From: Bacteroidota bacterium
Lineage (GTDB): Bacteria; Bacteroidota; Bacteroidia; Chitinophagales; LD1
Direction: 5' to 3'
Assembly (NCBI GenBank): GCA_947479455.1
Contig: CANJZE010000028.1
Coordinates: 1 to 40,147, forward strand
Length of the DNA: 40,147 nt
Shown: piece after piece, positions 24,709-32,938 of the stretch
Layout of the letters: each line of letters begins with the position of its first letter
Numbering within the stretch: the stretch's first letter is position 1
Notes under the pieces: model-generated
Databases searched by the model: none
What the model was told of the DNA's origin: nothing
The model's input: only the letters and a program-made list of their open reading frames with translations
Position numbers and translations under genes: made by a program

Positions 24709-25671
24709 TCATTTATAAATCTCCACTTTCTCCTCTCCATTGTTGCTCTTCATTGCTCTATACATACCTTCTGAATTAAAAGGCAATTCTATGTTGCCAT
24801 ATTTGTCAATGGCAATTAAGCCGCCTTCGCCTCCAATCTTCACTAACTTTTTCATCACTACTTCTTCACAGGCTTCGCGCAGCGAAAGGTTTTTGTATTC
24901 CATCAAAGCAGAAATATCATAAGCCACCACCGAACGAATAAATAATTCTCCGTGACCTGTGCACGAGATAGCGCAGGTGTTGTTATTGGCATAAGTGCCT
25001 GCTCCAATGATGGGTGAGTCACCGACTCTGCCGAATTTTTTATTCGTCATTCCTCCTGTTGAAGTAGCAGCCGCAAGATTCCCATTTACATCTAAAGCTA
25101 CTGCACCAACTGTTCCAAACTTTTTGTCATTTGCATTTTCTTCGGACTTCGGACTTCTGACTTCCGACTGTATGTTATGATCAAGAAAAGTTGAGTCTGC
25201 CTCTTTGGCTTTTAACCATTGCTGGTAACGAAACTCGTCCCGAAAATAGTCATCATCTGCAAATTCAAGATTCATTTGCTTCGCAAAATCTTCGGCACCA
25301 TCACCGCATAAAAAAACGTGTTCGCTCTTTTCCATTACTGCGCGCGCCAATGAAACGGGATTCTTTACATTCTTAATCAAACTCACTGCACCCGCACTTA
25401 AATCTTTTCCGCTCATGATGCTAGCATCCATTTCGTGTGCTCCTGCGTTGTTGAACACAGCACCTTTACCCGCATTAAACAGCGGACAATCTTCTAAACT
25501 GCGCACAGCAATTTCCACGGCATCAAGTGCACTTCCTCCTTTTTCTATAACAGCATAACTCTGTTGCAAAGCAATTCGCAAAGCATCGGTGTATAGCTTT
25601 TCTTTTTCTGGAGTCATGGATGAACGCAAAATAGTTCCCGCTCCTCCGTGTATGGCAATTCCAAAATTCAT
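24709..25671 (-). CDS. Isoaspartyl peptidase / L-asparaginase (N-terminal nucleophile hydrolase)
   Basis: Enzymes of this plant/bacterial type cleave beta-aspartyl peptides and asparagine. They mature by self-cleavage just before a catalytic Thr. The 320-aa precursor shows 'IAIHGGAGTI' at the start, 'NAGKGAVFNNAGAHEMDASI' near residue 70, and the processing site 'KKFGTVGAVALD' with Thr187 as nucleophile. Conserved small-subunit motifs are 'SPIIGAGTYANN' and 'AISCTGHGELFIRSV'. Just before the cleavage site, residues about 168-177 (QSEVRSPKSE) come from a word repeat of the intergenic type found elsewhere in the window. This falls in the naturally flexible linker, so function may be kept. It starts 20 nt after the trans-sulfuration enzyme stop, giving a two-gene operon. 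There is no signal peptide, so it is cytoplasmic. Confidence 0.92.
   Translation of the reverse strand: MNFGIAIHGGAGTILRSSMTPEKEKLYTDALRIALQQSYAVIEKGGSALDAVEIAVRSLEDCPLFNAGKGAVFNNAGAHEMDASIMSGKDLSAGAVSLIKNVKNPVSLARAVMEKSEHVFLCGDGAEDFAKQMNLEFADDDYFRDEFRYQQWLKAKEADSTFLDHNIQSEVRSPKSEENANDKKFGTVGAVALDVNGNLAAATSTGGMTNKKFGRVGDSPIIGAGTYANNNTCAISCTGHGELFIRSVVAYDISALMEYKNLSLREACEEVVMKKLVKIGGEGGLIAIDKYGNIELPFNSEGMYRAMKSNNGEEKVEIYK
25141..25170. repeat. Degenerate GGACTTC-word repeat inside the asparaginase gene
   Basis: The + strand reads TTCGGACTTCGGACTTCTGA followed by CTTCCGACTG: four variants of a 7-9-nt word, in frame within the coding region. The word style matches intergenic repeats of this window. 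A similar fragment, CCGAAGTCGGAACTC, occurs downstream of the DUF3467 start region near 5780. Confidence 0.7.
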
Positions 25672-25691
25672 TCTTTCGGGTTTAGTAATTT

Positions 25692-26924
25692 TTAAAGTGC
25701 TTGTTCCAAATCGTTGATTACATCGTTCACATCTTCAATACCTACGCTCAGGCGAACCAAGCCATCAGTTATTCCATACTTCTCGCGCTGTGCTTTTGGA
25801 ACAAAGGAGTGACTCATACTTGCAGGATGTTGAATCAGTGTATCAATTGTGCCGAGCGAAGCGGTCAGTTGACAGAGCTTAATTTTCTTCATCAGTTTCT
25901 CACCGGCTTTATAGCCGTTTTTCAACTCAAACGAAAGTACACCACCATAATTTTTCATTTGCTTTTTAGCTATTAGGTGGTCAGGGTGATTTTTTAAGCC
26001 GAGATAATTCACTTTGGAAACACTTGGATGTTGTTCCAAGAATTTTGCAACCGCCATTGCATTTTTGCAATGCTGTTCCATACGCAGCGAAAGTGTCTTC
26101 ATTCCAACATTCAGCAACCACGCATCAAAAGGTGCGCAGATAGTGCCGTTGAACTTTCTGATTTTCCAGATTTCTTTTTTCATGAAAGCAATATCGGTTC
26201 CTACGAGGAAACCGCTGAGTCCTGTTCCGTGACCGTTCAAATATTTGGTGCCGGAGTGAACAACAAAATCAATTCCGCTTTTGAATGGTTGTTGTAAATA
26301 TGGTGAAGCAAAAGTATTGTCAACAGCAGTTTTTGCTTTATACTTTTTTGCAAGTGCACTCAATGCTTTTAAATCATAACAATTCAATGTTGGGTTCGAA
26401 GGCGTTTCGGCATAAATCAGTTTTATGTTTTCCTTCTTCTTCAAAATGTTTTCCAATTCATTCAACTTGCCGAAGTCGGCATAGATGATTTCAATACCGA
26501 ATGCTTGTCCGTAATGATTGAAGTAATCAACCGAAGTTCCGTAAATATTTCCCTGCGCTAACATGGCATCGCCCGGTTTTAAAATGCTTTGAAACAAAGC
26601 GGAAATAGCGCCCATGCCCGAAGAAAAGACGAGTGCCTTTACTTTTTGATTTAAACCAAAAGTTTCTAACTGCTCTAATTTCTTCTCAACAAGTTCAGCG
26701 TTTGGGTGACTCCATCGAGAATAAATAAACGCATCTTCCTTTCCTTGAAAAACAGCTTGTGCTTTCTCTGCACTTTCATATACATAAGTAGACGAAGTGA
26801 AAATGGGTGAAGCGTGAGGATTGATTTTTATTTCTGAATTAAACTTATCCTGTGAAGTAATAGTGGCAAAGCCGACTTTGCGATTTGCGATTTGGGATTT
26901 GTGATTTTGAATTTTAGTTGCCAT
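25692..26924 (-). CDS. Cys/Met metabolism PLP enzyme (cystathionine gamma-synthase/lyase or methionine gamma-lyase type)
   Basis: The 410-aa fold-type I PLP enzyme has the trans-sulfuration order of motifs: 'SGMGAISALFQSIL' (phosphate cup), 'YAETPSNPTLNCYDL', 'VDNTFASPYLQQPF', and the Schiff-base lysine K227 in 'VVHSGTKYLNGHG'. The ending 'VRLSVGIEDVNDVINDLEQA' is standard. The exact reaction cannot be settled by sequence alone. The first ~16 residues (MATKIQNHKSQIANRK) are unlike the family and are encoded by a short-word repeat (26881-26916) of the intergenic kind. No later Met fits as a start before the conserved region, so this extension is probably translated. It lies 20 nt upstream of the asparaginase gene on the same strand. 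Confidence 0.9.
   Translation of the reverse strand: MATKIQNHKSQIANRKVGFATITSQDKFNSEIKINPHASPIFTSSTYVYESAEKAQAVFQGKEDAFIYSRWSHPNAELVEKKLEQLETFGLNQKVKALVFSSGMGAISALFQSILKPGDAMLAQGNIYGTSVDYFNHYGQAFGIEIIYADFGKLNELENILKKKENIKLIYAETPSNPTLNCYDLKALSALAKKYKAKTAVDNTFASPYLQQPFKSGIDFVVHSGTKYLNGHGTGLSGFLVGTDIAFMKKEIWKIRKFNGTICAPFDAWLLNVGMKTLSLRMEQHCKNAMAVAKFLEQHPSVSKVNYLGLKNHPDHLIAKKQMKNYGGVLSFELKNGYKAGEKLMKKIKLCQLTASLGTIDTLIQHPASMSHSFVPKAQREKYGITDGLVRLSVGIEDVNDVINDLEQAL
26881..26916. repeat. Degenerate GATTTGnG-word repeat at the N-terminus of the trans-sulfuration enzyme
   Basis: Variants of GATTTGCGATTTGGGATTTG then TGATTTTGAATTTT run through the first codons on the opposite strand. The period is 7-8 nt. 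It codes for residues about 3-16 of the enzyme. Confidence 0.7.
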
Positions 26925-26940
26925 TTATGAGGTTTGTATT

Positions 26941-26975
26941 CAATCTTAATTTTTCAATTTTAAATCTTCAATCTT
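26941..26975. repeat. Degenerate AATCTT-word repeat before the DinB-like gene
   Basis: Short words AATCTTAA, TTTTTCAATTTTAAATCTTC and AATCTT fill the space between the divergent starts at 26924 and 26976. No promoter consensus is clear within it. Confidence 0.5.
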
Positions 26976-27467
26976 ATGTATTCCCTTCAAAAACATCTTG
27001 CTTTCAACTTTTGGGCTAACGGCAAATTTGTAGAAATTCTCAAGACTGTTGACGAAAATATTTTCGAACAGGAAGTCACCAGCAGTTTTCCTTCGCTGCG
27101 CAAAACTGTTTTGCATATCTGGGATGCTGAATATATCTGGCTGAAAAGAATTGAGGGGCTTTCGTTTAGCGAATTTCCAAGTAAGAATTTTACCGGTAAC
27201 AAAGAAGAATGTTTGAATGGTTTTCTGGAGCACACAAAAAAGATTGCCAATTTTATGGAAGGTAAGGACAAAGCCTATTTAGAAAGCAAAATTGATTTTA
27301 AAACTTTGAACGGTGATGCGTTCTCTGAAAGCGTGGAAGGAATTATTTATCATGTGGTAAACCACGGTACTTTCCATCGCGGGCAATTAGTAACTATAAT
27401 GCGTACATTGGGAATTACCACTATTCCAACTACTGATTTGATTCGCTACTTACGGCAGTTGAACTAA
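26976..27467 (+). CDS. DinB family protein (DinB/YfiT-like four-helix metal-binding fold)
   Basis: The 163-aa protein has the DinB pattern of three metal-binding histidines: H47 in 'TVLHIWDAEYIW', and H130/H134 in 'VVNHGTFHRGQLVTIMR'. The length is typical. Many DinB-fold proteins are thiol transferases or hydrolases acting with bacillithiol-type cofactors, or metal-binding stress proteins; the substrate here is unknown. The gene is divergent from the trans-sulfuration enzyme. Its last 18 nt overlap the end of the converging HAD gene (27450-27467), so both stop codons lie in each other's coding region. Confidence 0.85.
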   Translation: MYSLQKHLAFNFWANGKFVEILKTVDENIFEQEVTSSFPSLRKTVLHIWDAEYIWLKRIEGLSFSEFPSKNFTGNKEECLNGFLEHTKKIANFMEGKDKAYLESKIDFKTLNGDAFSESVEGIIYHVVNHGTFHRGQLVTIMRTLGITTIPTTDLIRYLRQLN

Positions 27468-28106
27468 AGCAATTTCTTCTAACGATTTTATTTTCCTATC
27501 TGCAATAATCAGTTTTGGATTTTCAAAATCCTCGGGATAAGGAATGGCAATGCATTTCATTTTAGCAGCTTTGGCCGCTAAAATTCCATTGAAAGAATCT
27601 TCCAACACTAAACAATTTTCGGGTCGAACGTTTAGCATTTCAGCGGTGCGCAAAAAAACTGCAGGGTTGGGTTTGCCGTAGGTTTCATGCTCTGCCGAAA
27701 CCAATATGTCGAAATAGCTTTCTATTTTTAATTTTTTTACGGTGGCTTTTATCAATCGCATGGCCGATGAAGAAGCCACCGCCATTTTCAAATTCTTCTT
27801 CTTAAAAAACTCGAGCGAAGCATGCACTCCGTTCATGGCATGCGCATGATGGGTAATTGCGTTCTCCATTTCATCCATCACTTCATCGTGAATTTGCTGT
27901 TTGTTTTTACCTGTCCACGGTTGTTTATGAAACCAGTAATCAACCACTTCATCAAATCGAAAACCGGTGAGCATGGCACAATCGGCATCGGTTAAATGTA
28001 AACCCACCGAAGCAAAAACTTTTATCTCGGCTTTGCGCCAAAAGGGTTCACTGTCTATTATCAACCCATCCATGTCGTAAATTACTGCTTCAATATTTTC
28101 AAGCAT
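27450..28106 (-). CDS. HAD-superfamily phosphatase (HxpB / beta-phosphoglucomutase-like)
   Basis: I take the start at the ATG at 28106 (MLENIEAVIYDMDGLIIDSE), giving 218 aa. A longer frame to 28322 would overlap the TerC gene and adds unrelated sequence. Motif I is 'YDMDGLIIDSEPFW' with nucleophile D11 and acid/base D13. Motif II is 'MAVASSSAMRLI'. Motif III/IV is 'KPNPAVFLRTAEML', then 'CLVLEDSFNGILAAKAAKM'. The cap is helical and of the C1 type. Members dephosphorylate sugar phosphates or isomerise beta-glucose-1-phosphate. The substrate is unassigned. The gene starts only 40 nt from the divergent terC-like gene, whose promoter overlaps its start. Confidence 0.9.
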   Translation of the reverse strand: MLENIEAVIYDMDGLIIDSEPFWRKAEIKVFASVGLHLTDADCAMLTGFRFDEVVDYWFHKQPWTGKNKQQIHDEVMDEMENAITHHAHAMNGVHASLEFFKKKNLKMAVASSSAMRLIKATVKKLKIESYFDILVSAEHETYGKPNPAVFLRTAEMLNVRPENCLVLEDSFNGILAAKAAKMKCIAIPYPEDFENPKLIIADRKIKSLEEIALVQLP

Positions 28107-28126
28107 CGGTTTCGTAGTTATTTTTG
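28096..28126 (+). promoter_or_regulatory. Promoter candidate for the TerC family gene
   Basis: TTTT (28096-28099), 19 nt, then TATTTTTG (28119-28126) fits TTTG-N19-TAnnTTTG with one mismatch. It lies 20 nt before the TTG start at 28147 and covers the first codons of the HAD gene on the other strand, so the two genes may interfere. Confidence 0.5.
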
Positions 28127-28146
28127 CAACGAATAAAATATCTCTG

Positions 28147-28944
28147 TTGGAATCGATAGCGCAATTCTTTTCACATTTTCTAGAACCGGATCCTCGAACT
28201 GCATTGCTTGTAGTACTTAATCTGATTTTAATTGAAAGTTTGCTTTCGGTTGACAATGCGGCTGTGCTCGCAACTATGGTCATGGATTTGCCAACGCAAG
28301 AACGTAAGCGCGCTTTACGCATAGGGATTGTGTTCGCTTATATTTTTAGAGGCGTTGCGCTTGTTTCTGCAAGTTATTTGATGAAAATTAGTTGGCTCAA
28401 ATTGGCTGGTGGTGGTTACCTGTTGTATCTCGCACTCGATTTCTTTTACAAAAAAATAATCAAGCACGAAACTGTTCTTGAAATAGAATCGGAAAAAATT
28501 GGAGAAAAAGTAAAGCATCCGAAGAAGTTTTTCGGGCTTAGTCATTTTTGGAGTACTGTGTTGATGGTCGAAGTAATGGATATGACTTTTTCGCTCGATA
28601 ACGTTTTTGCGGCTGTGGCGTTCACTAGTAATATCTATCTCGTTTGTCTCGGAGTTTTTATTGGCATTATCACCATGCGAATTGTTGCCAGCTACTTTGT
28701 AAAACTAATGACTCGCTTTCCATTTCTAGATACAGTGGCGTTTTTCGTTATTGCGTTACTTGGTTTGCGCTTGTGTTTAGATTTTGTTTGTGCTTACTTT
28801 CAGGAGAGTGTTGTTTGCCATTTTTTGCATAACGAACAAATCAATTTGTATTTCTCCCTATCAACTGTATTTATATTCTTTCTACCCGTACTCAGTTCAA
28901 TGCTTTTCAATTTTCCTGCACACAAAACAGATAATGAAGGTTGA
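28147..28944 (+). CDS. TerC family integral membrane protein
   Basis: The 265-aa protein has about seven hydrophobic segments. It shows the family's acidic membrane motifs 'ESLLSVDNAAVLATMVMDL' and 'MTFSLDNVFAAVAFTSN', related by internal duplication. TerC/Alx-type proteins are linked to metal (Mn2+ or Ca2+) efflux or to metallation of exported enzymes, and historically to tellurite resistance. The start appears to be TTG at 28147 (TTG-GAA-TCG, protein (M)ESIAQFFSHFLEPDPRTALL). The first in-frame ATG (28275) lies beyond the first motif, and a promoter box 20 nt upstream supports the TTG. No tellurite genes surround it. Confidence 0.88.
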   Translation: MESIAQFFSHFLEPDPRTALLVVLNLILIESLLSVDNAAVLATMVMDLPTQERKRALRIGIVFAYIFRGVALVSASYLMKISWLKLAGGGYLLYLALDFFYKKIIKHETVLEIESEKIGEKVKHPKKFFGLSHFWSTVLMVEVMDMTFSLDNVFAAVAFTSNIYLVCLGVFIGIITMRIVASYFVKLMTRFPFLDTVAFFVIALLGLRLCLDFVCAYFQESVVCHFLHNEQINLYFSLSTVFIFFLPVLSSMLFNFPAHKTDNEG

Positions 28945-29013
28945 TATAAATTCTCTTCCTTGTTTTGTTTGTAAGCTGAACTCCACTTTATTGCACTACC
29001 TTACGTTTTGTAT

Positions 29014-32000
29014 ATGATGAACCTACGTCCATTCAAAAAATGGTTTCTTTTTCTAACCATTTGCATAGCAGCTATTCCTTCCTTTGCTCAAACTTCGCAC
29101 ATTGGTGGAGTGGTCAATAAATATGCAGGTGTAACCGCTATTGATTACTGCAATAACAATATAACTGTTGATGATGTTTCTCCGTTTTTTATGGGTCAAA
29201 AAATCATTCTTATTCAAATGGCAGGTGCATCGGTAGATGGTTCAGCAACCACTGCCTATGGCGATATTCAGAATTACAACAATGGTGGTAACTACGAAGT
29301 GCAAGTCATTAAATCTATTGTAGGTAGCGTTATCGAGTTTACGTTTGCCATCGTGCGCAATTACGATGTGGCAGGTGCGGTGCAAATTGTTTCTCTTCCC
29401 GAATATCAAATTGCAGCAGTTGATTCAGTGCTTACTTCACTTGACTTTAACGGAATAAAAGGGGGCGTAATTGCCATTAAAGCCGATACCATTATTTTGA
29501 ACGATTCAGTAAGAGCAAGAGGAACCGGGTTTAGAGGTGGTGCACTCATTAATGATAATAATGCACAGCCTTGTTATAATAATGGAATTGGTGGTTCTAC
29601 CGCATATTACTGCGCCACACTCGATTGTGGTGCAGCTAAAGGAAACGGAATTGGTAATGCCGGTTATGGTTTTGGTCGAGGAAAAAATGCAAACGGTGGT
29701 GGTGGCGGTGATGATCATAATACCGGTGGTGGCGGTGGTGCAAATTATGGAGCAGGTGGAGTGGGAGGTACGCGTTCAAACACTTCCGTGTTTAGTTGCC
29801 CAGGGCCTGCTGCGGGTATAGGAGGAGCGCCACTTACTTATTCCAATGCGTTGAACAAAATTTTTATGGGAGGAGGTGGCGGTGCGGGTGATGAAAACAA
29901 CAATGAAGGTACCGAAGGTGGACACGGAGGCGGCATCGTAATTTTTATGGCAAACACATTAATTGGTAACAATAAAAGAATTAATGCCGGTGGAAATTGG
30001 GAATGGTACTTAGCTAGCAGCGATGGCGCAGGTGGCGGAGGTGGGGGTGGCACAGTTTTGCTTTTCGTAGATAACTATTCGGGAAACATTATAGTAAACA
30101 CTACCGGTGGTAAAGGAGGAAATTTAGATAATGGCGGAAGCGCAACCGCCTGTATGGGACCGGGCGGTGGAGGAGGTGGTGGTATGTTGTGGGTGAAAAC
30201 AAATTCAATTCCCGTAAACATAAATTACATAGACAGCGCAGGTTATAATGGAAAAAATACTTTTGGCTTAGCTCCACCTGCTTGTCCATTTGGCACCACC
30301 AACGGTGCTCAACCGGGAACAGTAGGCGGCAGCTTAACTAATTTAAATATGGTAATTGCAGATGTCCCTTTTGTAAAATTAATTGCCACTTCTTGTTGCG
30401 ATACTACCGTTTGCCCAAATCAACCTATACGAATGATTGAAGCTGATACTTCGTCTTACCCGGCAACAGTTTTTTGGAGCAACGGTTCCTCCGCGCATAG
30501 TTTTGTTGAGAATGTTTCTTCAACTACCAGCTATACCGTTACAGTAAGCGATCATCACAACTGTCAGGTTGTTTTATCGCATACGGCAACTGTTTACAAC
30601 AATATTGTAGGTGTGGTTACTTGTTGCGATACAATAGTTTGTTCTGGTGGTACCGTTGGTTTGAATGTAACAGCTCCGGCTGTACCGGTACTTACATATA
30701 TGTGGAGCACGGGCGAATCAACTACATCCATTACACCGACCGTTTTTACTTCGCAAACTTTTTTTGTAACCGTTACCGATCCTAACGGATGCACTATTCA
30801 ACAAAGTGCAGATGTGACGGTAGGCAATACCTTTCCAAATTTTAATGTTTGTTGCGATACCACTGTGTGTGCCGGTGCGCAAATTACTTTTGTAGCCAGC
30901 ACTACCGCATCACCGGTAAGTTATAGCTGGAGCAGCGGACAAAACACTTCGAGTATTACGGAACAGATTTTATCATCGCAAATATTTACCGTTACTGTTT
31001 CAAACACCAGCGGCTGTTCAGCCACCTCCAGTGTAAGCGTTACAGTCAACAATATTCCTCCTGTCTTTTCTGTTTGTTGCGATACTACGTTTTGCCCGGG
31101 TGCAACCCTTTTGGCCAATGCAATTTCAGACAGTTCACTCACATATCAATGGAGTAGCGGACAAAATACGGCTAGTATTTCGCAACAAGTTTTTGCTTCG
31201 CAAATATTTACCGTTACAGCAACCAATTCTAGTGGTTGTACTGCTTCGCAAAGTGTGAACGCTATAGTTAATAACCTGCCACCGTCATTTTCTATTTGCT
31301 GCGATACAAGTTTTTGTATTTCGGGAACTGTACAAACTGTAGCTACGTCAACTGAACCACTTTTATATCATTGGAGTAATGGAGATACTACTGTTTCTTC
31401 TTTTCAAACTCTGGCATCATCCCAATCTATTTTTGTTACTGTAACTGATCTAAACGGTTGCACTGCCGAAGATTTTATTGATGTGCTGATTCAAAATGTG
31501 CCACCTGCTTTTTCAGTTTGTTGCGATACAGTTATTTGCCCCAATGGAAATGCAACATTTGCGGTTATTGCTTCACCAACTTTGCAATTCAATTATAATT
31601 GGAGTAGTGGTGAACAAACAGATGTCATTACAAAACAAATTTTTACCGCGCAAAATTTTGTGGTAACCGTTACCGACCAAGGTGGCTGCACGGGCACAGG
31701 AACGGTGAATGCTACTATCAATAACAACGTTGTTGATTTTTCTGTTTGTTGTGATACCGTTGTTTGCCAAGGAAACGTGGCAGTTTTTGTGGCATCTTCG
31801 CTTACTCCTGTGAATTATGTTTGGAGTAATGGCGAAACAACTTCCATGGTTACAGAAATTATTTCGGCACCCCAAACTTTTACTGTTACCGCTACAAATG
31901 TTTCGGGATGCAGCGGGGTAAAAACTGTGCAGGCAACTATTTCGGTTCCGCAAACAACCATTACCGCGGCACCCGATACCAACATTACACTGGGACAAAC

Positions 32001-32460
32001 AGTCCAGCTAATGGCTACGGGTGATAGTGGCACCAGTTACCAATGGTTGCCAGCTTCTGGTTTAGATGATGCAGCTATTCAAAACCCAAAGGCTAAACCT
32101 GACAGCACTACTACCTATTGTGTTACCGCTACCGATATTTATGGTTGCACCGCCATGGCCTGCTACCGAATTGAAATTCTTTTGCCCGAAATAAAAATAC
32201 CCGATGCGTTTTCACCGAATGGCGATGGGGTGAATGATGAGTTCATCATCTTTCCGCTTTCATCAACCATTGAGGAAATAAAAATTTATAATCGATGGGG
32301 CGAAGTAGTTTTTTATGCAAAAGGAAATGCTGCTTGGAACGGTACTTACAAAGGCAATGCACAACAAGCCGGTAATTTTTTTTTACAGGTTTCCTATACC
32401 AATCCACTCAACCCCGGCAAAACCAACACGGTGGTAAAGGATGTAATTTTGGTGAGGTAA
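29014..32460 (+). CDS. Giant secreted protein: Gly-rich domain, seven CCDT Cys repeats and T9SS type B sorting domain
   Basis: The protein has about 1148 aa. I start at the ATG at 29014 (another ATG follows at once); a TTG two codons upstream is less likely. A signal peptide ends near IPSFAQ. Residues about 25-450 form one beta-rich domain studded with polyglycine turns (NGGGGGDDHNTGGGGGANYG, GGGGGAGDENNNEGTEGGHG). Seven repeats of 74-76 aa follow, each beginning with a vicinal-cysteine motif such as VCCDTTVCAGA, with an internal 'YSWSSGQNTSSITEQ' type strand and a 'TVSNTSGCSAT' end. A degenerate eighth lacks Cys (AAPDTNITLGQ). The C-terminus is the CHU_C type B sorting domain (IPDAFSPNGDGVNDEFIIFP, IYNRWGEVVFYA, final DVILVR). 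No PorP/SprF gene is adjacent. Surface adhesin is likely; ligand unknown. Confidence 0.9.
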   Translation: MMNLRPFKKWFLFLTICIAAIPSFAQTSHIGGVVNKYAGVTAIDYCNNNITVDDVSPFFMGQKIILIQMAGASVDGSATTAYGDIQNYNNGGNYEVQVIKSIVGSVIEFTFAIVRNYDVAGAVQIVSLPEYQIAAVDSVLTSLDFNGIKGGVIAIKADTIILNDSVRARGTGFRGGALINDNNAQPCYNNGIGGSTAYYCATLDCGAAKGNGIGNAGYGFGRGKNANGGGGGDDHNTGGGGGANYGAGGVGGTRSNTSVFSCPGPAAGIGGAPLTYSNALNKIFMGGGGGAGDENNNEGTEGGHGGGIVIFMANTLIGNNKRINAGGNWEWYLASSDGAGGGGGGGTVLLFVDNYSGNIIVNTTGGKGGNLDNGGSATACMGPGGGGGGGMLWVKTNSIPVNINYIDSAGYNGKNTFGLAPPACPFGTTNGAQPGTVGGSLTNLNMVIADVPFVKLIATSCCDTTVCPNQPIRMIEADTSSYPATVFWSNGSSAHSFVENVSSTTSYTVTVSDHHNCQVVLSHTATVYNNIVGVVTCCDTIVCSGGTVGLNVTAPAVPVLTYMWSTGESTTSITPTVFTSQTFFVTVTDPNGCTIQQSADVTVGNTFPNFNVCCDTTVCAGAQITFVASTTASPVSYSWSSGQNTSSITEQILSSQIFTVTVSNTSGCSATSSVSVTVNNIPPVFSVCCDTTFCPGATLLANAISDSSLTYQWSSGQNTASISQQVFASQIFTVTATNSSGCTASQSVNAIVNNLPPSFSICCDTSFCISGTVQTVATSTEPLLYHWSNGDTTVSSFQTLASSQSIFVTVTDLNGCTAEDFIDVLIQNVPPAFSVCCDTVICPNGNATFAVIASPTLQFNYNWSSGEQTDVITKQIFTAQNFVVTVTDQGGCTGTGTVNATINNNVVDFSVCCDTVVCQGNVAVFVASSLTPVNYVWSNGETTSMVTEIISAPQTFTVTATNVSGCSGVKTVQATISVPQTTITAAPDTNITLGQTVQLMATGDSGTSYQWLPASGLDDAAIQNPKAKPDSTTTYCVTATDIYGCTAMACYRIEILLPEIKIPDAFSPNGDGVNDEFIIFPLSSTIEEIKIYNRWGEVVFYAKGNAAWNGTYKGNAQQAGNFFLQVSYTNPLNPGKTNTVVKDVILVR

Positions 32461-32626
32461 GTTTAGCCGCAGAGAACAAATCACTTAAGTGGAACCGCTA
32501 CGAAGGAGTAAGTTGAAAGCTGCCTTCAATGCAATTACATTCTTCATTTTTCACTTCATTAACTGCACGAATGAACGATCAATTGGAGGGAAGTTTGATA
32601 TTTTTTGTTTCGTTTAAGTCGCTGAT

Positions 32627-32658
32627 TTTTACAAAAACACAAGTGTTTTTTTGTAAAA
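32627..32658 (+). terminator. Terminator-like hairpin after the CCDT-repeat protein gene
   Basis: TTTTACAAAAACAC (32627-32640) faces GTGTTTTTTTGTAAAA (32643-32658), giving a 14-bp stem with two extra T. It is AT-rich and 167 nt after the stop, so termination strength is uncertain. Confidence 0.5.
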
Positions 32659-32673
32659 CACAATCATTGGTTT

Positions 32674-32704
32674 TATGCTTCCTGTGTAGGGCCGCCTACT
32701 TTAG
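32674..32704 (+). promoter_or_regulatory. Promoter candidate before the 32-aa ORF
   Basis: TATG (32674-32677), 19 nt, then TACTTTAG (32697-32704) is close to TTTG-N19-TAnnTTTG, with one mismatch in each box. It lies 20 nt upstream of the ATG at 32725. Confidence 0.4.
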
Positions 32705-32724
32705 CTATCCTAAAACTTAAAACT

Positions 32725-32823
32725 ATGAACACTACAAATCAAACATCAACCCCTGCAATTATTACTGAAGAAATTTCTGAAACTTCTGTTTTCGGAATAG
32801 ATATAACTTTTGAAATGTTTTAG
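32725..32823 (+). CDS. Possible 32-aa peptide, unknown
   Basis: An ATG at 32725 opens a 32-codon frame (MNTTNQTSTPAIITEEISET then SVFGIDITFEMF, TAG at 32821). It is polar and Thr-rich at the start and hydrophobic at the end, has no Cys, no signal peptide, and few basic residues. It has a promoter-like sequence 20 nt upstream and a terminator-like hairpin isolating it from the preceding gene, so it could be a real small gene. I recognise no family and see no modifying-enzyme gene nearby that would make it a RiPP precursor. Confidence 0.35.
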   Translation: MNTTNQTSTPAIITEEISETSVFGIDITFEMF

Positions 32824-32938
32824 AGGCTGCCATGGTTGGAGTTACTTTACCCTCCAAAATTTGTATTTGAAACAATGGAACAATAGCAATGCAACGAGTC
32901 TTTGTTTATACAATGCAACTGGCTTTGGTCAGTTCTGT

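Larger units (their letters stand above)
32461..32938. other. 478-nt intergenic region downstream of the CCDT-repeat protein
   Basis: It contains the terminator-like hairpin at 32627-32658, a promoter candidate at 32674-32704 and a 32-codon ORF at 32725-32823. From 32824 to 32938 I see nothing but a weak 6-bp hairpin (32836-32841 with 32852-32857) and AT-rich sequence. Confidence 0.6.

Noticed and set aside
28107-28322. N-terminal extension of the HAD gene
   Set aside because: It overlaps the TerC coding sequence on the other strand, has Arg/Ser-rich shadow composition, and the HAD domain begins exactly at the ATG at 28106.
29506-30289. Proline/isoleucine-rich open frames opposite the Gly-rich region
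   Set aside because: They are the reverse complements of GGT/GGC-rich coding sequence, a known artefact of repetitive genes.
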